From Kluyvera sp046569695 (lineage in GTDB: Bacteria; Pseudomonadota; Gammaproteobacteria; Enterobacterales; Enterobacteriaceae): DNA of 64,000 nucleotides. A model generated the notes under the pieces. It had not been told where the DNA came from and did no database searches. It worked only from the letters and a program-made list of their open reading frames with translations. The DNA lies in contig NZ_JBKHUI010000004.1 of assembly GCF_046569695.1 (NCBI RefSeq), positions 186,001 to 250,000 of the forward strand. The letters run 5' to 3'. Each line of letters opens with the position of its first letter. Position 1 is the first letter of the stretch. Shown here piece after piece: positions 60,872-64,000 of this stretch. Position numbers and translations under genes: made by a program.

Positions 60872-60960
60872 AGTAGATGGCCTCAGATTAATGTTTAACG
60901 TCCTGCAAGACGTTGAAGGTTAACTGGGGCTTTTCTCTATCTGCCTTTCGGCTAACGCCT
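60825..60960 (+). ncRNA. Candidate Sok-type antisense RNA and promoter
   Basis: On the strand opposite the hok leader, TTGACC (60826-60831) and TATCTT (60850-60855) are 18 bp apart. Transcription would run from about 60862 across the mok start. GTCCTGCAAGAC makes a small hairpin, and GGTTAACTGGGGCTTTTC, a block typical of hok/sok leaders, follows. Ends are approximate. Confidence 0.5.
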
Positions 60961-61069
60961 GAGACAAATAGCCTCAAGCACCCGCCGAAAGTGTACTGCA
61001 ATACCTATCCATTTCAGCCTTGATGAATTCCGAATTACCGGCGGGTTTGTCGGCACTCGTTCAACAACA

Positions 61070-61804
61070 TCACGCCCTTATCTGAATACCCTGCGCGGTA
61101 AATTCGCGCCGCAGACGGCGAGCGAACGCCAGCGCATGCGCGCCGTCGCCGTGCAGACAAACCGTTTCCGCCGTCACTTCGGCCCACTGACCGTCCACGG
61201 TTCTCACCCGCCCACGCTGCACCATCTCCAGCGTTTGTGCCAGCGCCCTATCTTCATCGCTAATCAGCGCACCCGGCTGGCTACGGGGCACCAGAGTACC
61301 ATCAGGTTGATAGCCCCGGTCGGCGAACACTTCCTGGCGCGTGGTCAGCCCGTAACGCGCTCCGGCGCGAATCAGTTCGCTTCCCGCCAGACCGACCAGC
61401 ATCAGCGCCGGATTAACCGCAAACACCGCTTTAGCAATAGCATCCGCTAATGCCGGGTCTTTTGCGGCCTGGTTATAGAGCATGCCGTGCGGCTTCACGT
61501 GGCGTAACGCGCCGCCCTCAGACTGGACAATCGCCGACAGTGCGCCGATTTGATACAGCGTCTGGGCGTAGACCGTTTCCGACGGTAGCTGCATTGCGGT
61601 ACGGCCAAAATTCTCCCGGTCGGGGAAGCTCGGATGCGCCCCCACGGCGACGCCATTATGCAGCGCCGCCCGCACGCAGGTCAGCATCATCCCGGCATCG
61701 CCTGCGTGAAAGCCACAGGCGATGTTGGCCGAAGAAACCAGCGTCAGCAGTTCAGCATCGCTCGCCGCGCCTTCACCGAGGTCGGCGTTGAGATCAATCA
61801 TCAT
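61070..61804 (-). CDS. pxpA: 5-oxoprolinase subunit PxpA (YbgL)
   Basis: A LamB/YcsF-family subunit of the ATP-dependent PxpABC 5-oxoprolinase, which opens pyroglutamate to glutamate. It has 244 aa from the ATG at 61804 (MMIDLNADLGEG); three consecutive ATGs (61807, 61804, 61801) make the exact start uncertain. Family motifs include NADLGEG, ANIACGFHAGD, GAHPSFPDRENFGR, VKPHGMLYNQA and LHGDGAHAL. It overlaps the end of pxpC by about ten bases. Confidence 0.94.
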   Translation of the reverse strand: MMIDLNADLGEGAASDAELLTLVSSANIACGFHAGDAGMMLTCVRAALHNGVAVGAHPSFPDRENFGRTAMQLPSETVYAQTLYQIGALSAIVQSEGGALRHVKPHGMLYNQAAKDPALADAIAKAVFAVNPALMLVGLAGSELIRAGARYGLTTRQEVFADRGYQPDGTLVPRSQPGALISDEDRALAQTLEMVQRGRVRTVDGQWAEVTAETVCLHGDGAHALAFARRLRREFTAQGIQIRA

Positions 61805-62726
61805 CATGGAGCCGCCAGGTGAGCTGTTCCAGATAGCGCTGCTGGTCGTGACGCGCCTTGAGCGCTTCTTCCAGCGTACAGCGGATGAAGTGAATGGGCT
61901 GCCCGAGGGGAATTTGTGCCAACTGGAACATATCCGCTTCAATAATGCAGGCAATACGCGGATAACCGCCTGTGGTCTGGGCATCGTTCATCAGCACGAT
62001 AGGCTGGCCGTTATGCGGCACCTGTACCACGCCGGGCACCAGGCCATGAGACACCAGTTCACGGGCATTTTCTCGCACCAGAGGCTGCCCTTTCAGCCGA
62101 TAGCCCATCCGGTTGCTCTGCGGGCTCAATTGCCACGGCGAGCGCCAGAAGGTCTCCTGGGAGGTCGTATCAAATTCGTGATACTCCGGCCCTGGCAAAG
62201 CACGAATGCGGTTGCTGGCGATAAGCGGCTTGACGCCGCGCGGCTCGCGGAACGTGCGCGCAGGTTTACCCAGCGGCAGCACATCGCCATCCTGCAGACG
62301 ACGGCCTTCAAAGCCGCCCATGCCAACGTTAAGATCGGTGCTGCGCGAGCCCATCACGGCAGGGACATCAATCCCCCCCGCCAGCGCCAGATAGCTACGA
62401 ATACCGTGCTGCGGGCGCTTGAGCGTGAGCGTTTGGCCGGCTTTAGCCCAGTGTCGCCAACCGCTCCATACCGCCTCACCGTCCAGCGTCGCTTCGCAGC
62501 CAGCGCCCGTCAGTGCAAACCAACCGTCACGGGCAAAGGTAAACGTCGCCATGCCGAGGGTTATCTCTAACGCCGCAGCATTGGCATCGTTGCCCACCAG
62601 CAGGTTGGCGGTCATCAGCGCCGGTTTATCCAGCGCCCCGCAGCGGCTCACGCCGAACTGCCGTAGCCCATCACGCCCCGCATCCTGCACCGAGGTATAC
62701 ATGCCGGCACGAATCACCTTCAGCAT
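61794..62726 (-). CDS. pxpC: 5-oxoprolinase subunit PxpC (YbgK)
   Basis: A biotin-dependent-carboxylase-like (allophanate hydrolase C-terminal) subunit, 310 aa as in E. coli. Motifs include MYTSVQDAGRDGLRQFGVSR (20 residues, about 8-27), TGAGCEATLDG, YLALAGGIDVPAVMGSRSTD (20 residues), NRMGYRLKG and MNDAQTTGGYPRI. It overlaps the end of pxpB by seven bases. With PxpA and PxpB it clears 5-oxoproline, a damage product of glutamine and glutamate. Confidence 0.94.
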   Translation of the reverse strand: MLKVIRAGMYTSVQDAGRDGLRQFGVSRCGALDKPALMTANLLVGNDANAAALEITLGMATFTFARDGWFALTGAGCEATLDGEAVWSGWRHWAKAGQTLTLKRPQHGIRSYLALAGGIDVPAVMGSRSTDLNVGMGGFEGRRLQDGDVLPLGKPARTFREPRGVKPLIASNRIRALPGPEYHEFDTTSQETFWRSPWQLSPQSNRMGYRLKGQPLVRENARELVSHGLVPGVVQVPHNGQPIVLMNDAQTTGGYPRIACIIEADMFQLAQIPLGQPIHFIRCTLEEALKARHDQQRYLEQLTWRLHDDD

Positions 62727-63376
62727 ATGCCCTCCTTTTGCGGCACGAAGCGCACTGTGTCACCGGGACGCAGCAATATCGGTTCTTCACGATTGGGCGA
62801 GAACAGCGGCAGTGACGTGCGGCCAATCAGCTGCCAGCCGCCCGGCGTGGACAGCGGGTAAATTCCGGTTTGCTGGCCGCCAATGCCCACCGACCCGGCG
62901 GGCACCTTTAAACGCGGCTCCGCACGGCGCGGCATGACCAGCGAAGCTGGCAGCCCGCCAAGGTAGGGAAAGCCCGGCTGAAAGCCGAGGAACCACACCA
63001 CGTAGTCCACCGACGCATGCAGCTCCACCACCTGCTTCGGGGTAAAGCCACTAAGACGGGCGACTTCGGTAAGATCCGGCCCCTGTTCACCGCCATAAAT
63101 AACGGGGATATCGATCGACCGAGAGTCCGGCTCCAGGGCTTCACTCTCTTCCCACCAGCGCTGGAGCCGTTCAATGGCATCCAGCGCCAGGGTCTGCGGA
63201 TCACCCAATGTCACCGTGATATTATTCATACCAGGAATGACGTCTACCACCTCCGGTAGCGTCGCCACTCGCTGGGCCAAACGCCATACCCGCTTTTGCG
63301 CCGCCAGCGTCACCGGCGGCTCCAGCTCCAATACGACAGCCGTTTCACCTAACAGATAACAACGCGCTCGCTGCAC
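62720..63376 (-). CDS. pxpB: 5-oxoprolinase subunit PxpB (YbgJ)
   Basis: A KipI/allophanate hydrolase subunit 1 family protein, 218 aa as in E. coli. Conserved segments are VYGGEQGPDLTEVARLSG, FLGFQPGFPYLGGLP, PRRAEPRLKVPAGSVGIGG and TGIYPLSTPGGWQLIGRT (each under 20 residues). It lies 15 bases after ybgI and overlaps pxpC. The upstream gene ybgI is usually co-transcribed. Confidence 0.94.
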   Translation of the reverse strand: MQRARCYLLGETAVVLELEPPVTLAAQKRVWRLAQRVATLPEVVDVIPGMNNITVTLGDPQTLALDAIERLQRWWEESEALEPDSRSIDIPVIYGGEQGPDLTEVARLSGFTPKQVVELHASVDYVVWFLGFQPGFPYLGGLPASLVMPRRAEPRLKVPAGSVGIGGQQTGIYPLSTPGGWQLIGRTSLPLFSPNREEPILLRPGDTVRFVPQKEGIC

Positions 63377-63391
63377 TTTATTCCCTCATCA

Positions 63392-64000
63392 TCATGCTGG
63401 ATTGGGGATGTCTACAAAGGTCACATCCAGATCGGTCGTTTCGGTGAGCCACTCGCTCAGCGCGCGAATACCGCCGCGCTCCGTGGCGTGGTGGCCCGCT
63501 GCATAAAAGTGTAGCCCCTGCTCACGGGCAGAATGTATGGTCTGCTCTGAAACCTCACCGGTAATAAACGCATCGACGCCAAAACGCGCCGCGCTGTCGA
63601 TAAAGCCCTGACCGCCACCGGTACACCAGGCCACGCGTGAGACCTTATCCGGCCCGGTGTCCCCGCTCCACAGCGGTTTTCGCCCCAGTCGGGCTTCAAT
63701 CCATGAGGCCAACTCCAGGCCAGATACCGGCATAGAGAGTTCGCCCCACGGCACCAGCGGTTCGATCTCACCCATCACGTTGATACCGAGCAGCTGCGCC
63801 AACTGTACGTTGTTACCCAGCTCTGGATGCGCATCCAGCGGCAGGTGCCAGCCATACAGGTTGATGTCGTTCTCCAGCAGCGCTTTCAGGCGATTACGTT
63901 TCATGCCGCGGATGACCGGAGACTCCCCTTTCCAGAAGTAACCATGGTGCACAATCACCGCGTCCGCCTGCTGGCGCACGGCTTCATCAATCAGCGCCTG
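63392..64000 (-). CDS. ybgI: GTP cyclohydrolase 1 type 2 homologue YbgI, N-terminus beyond window
   Basis: A NIF3-family dinuclear-metal protein. The frame is open to the last base, giving 203 codons; about 45 N-terminal residues of the usual 247 are missing. Metal-binding His pairs are in VHHGYFWKG and YAAGHHATERGG, and a conserved DAHPELGNN and GEVSEQTIHSAREQGLHFY (19 residues) are present. E. coli YbgI forms a hexameric ring, with unsettled function. It is the first gene before pxpBCA in this orientation. Confidence 0.95.
   Translation of the reverse strand, partial: QALIDEAVRQQADAVIVHHGYFWKGESPVIRGMKRNRLKALLENDINLYGWHLPLDAHPELGNNVQLAQLLGINVMGEIEPLVPWGELSMPVSGLELASWIEARLGRKPLWSGDTGPDKVSRVAWCTGGGQGFIDSAARFGVDAFITGEVSEQTIHSAREQGLHFYAAGHHATERGGIRALSEWLTETTDLDVTFVDIPNPA

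Noticed and set aside
60604..60873. An 89-codon plus-strand frame and a 91-codon minus-strand frame (60504-60779) near nei
   Set aside because: Both run through the hok locus in wrong frames. The conserved coding signal is the minus-strand frame at 60658-60795.

Overview
The window is a chromosomal segment of an Enterobacteriaceae bacterium. Gene order matches the E. coli moaA-uvrB-bio-gal-nadA-tol-cyd-suc-sdh-gltA-nei interval, in the opposite orientation, and almost every protein is recognisably orthologous and of normal length. The tRNA cluster, the BirA, LexA, TyrR, NadR, Fur and GalR/S sites and the REP elements are also of the enterobacterial type. The genus cannot be fixed from sequence alone; an Enterobacter, Lelliottia, Leclercia or Kosakonia-like relative is my inference.

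Layout. 1-938: moaA (3' part outside the window) with a molybdenum-cofactor RNA leader and a perfect ModE palindrome. 938-5480: yvcK, then the lipid A modification cluster eptA-pmrA-pmrB, followed by an opposing 30-aa membrane peptide gene (PmrR-like) with its own PmrA box. 5.7-13.9 kb: uvrB (LexA box, paired DnaA boxes), the divergent biotin genes bioBFCD/bioA around a BirA operator, and ybhB. 13.9-18.2 kb: a complete mannitol operon, mtlADR, behind four CRP sites. 18.3-27.1 kb: a near-perfect homologue of the phage lambda attB site, then ybhC, pgl, ybhA, modABC, acrZ, modE and modF. 27.2-36.9 kb: galETKM with dual operators, gpmA, aroG, zitB, pnuC, nadA. 37.2-37.9 kb: five tRNA-Lys and two tRNA-Val genes. 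38.0-44.3 kb: ybgC-tolQRAB-pal-cpoB and the end of cydABX-ybgE. 44.3-59.6 kb: cytochrome bd, the sdhCDAB-sucABCD TCA operon and divergent gltA. 59.7-64 kb: nei, a hok/sok-type toxin locus, the 5-oxoprolinase genes pxpBCA, and ybgI (5' part outside the window).

The genes form several coherent circuits. ModE, its operator at modA and its operator at moaA link molybdate uptake to cofactor synthesis. PmrAB has boxes in front of both eptA and the small peptide. TCA-cycle, succinate dehydrogenase and cytochrome bd genes carry sites for oxygen and carbon regulators. The parts that differ from the E. coli order are the most interesting: eptA-pmrAB-pmrR beside uvrB, mtlADR between ybhB and the attB homologue, the hok/sok locus between pxpA and nei, and the absence of mngRAB, ybhDHIJ and abrB. 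I saw no new multi-gene defence or biosynthetic system, no CRISPR array, no insertion sequence and no prophage.
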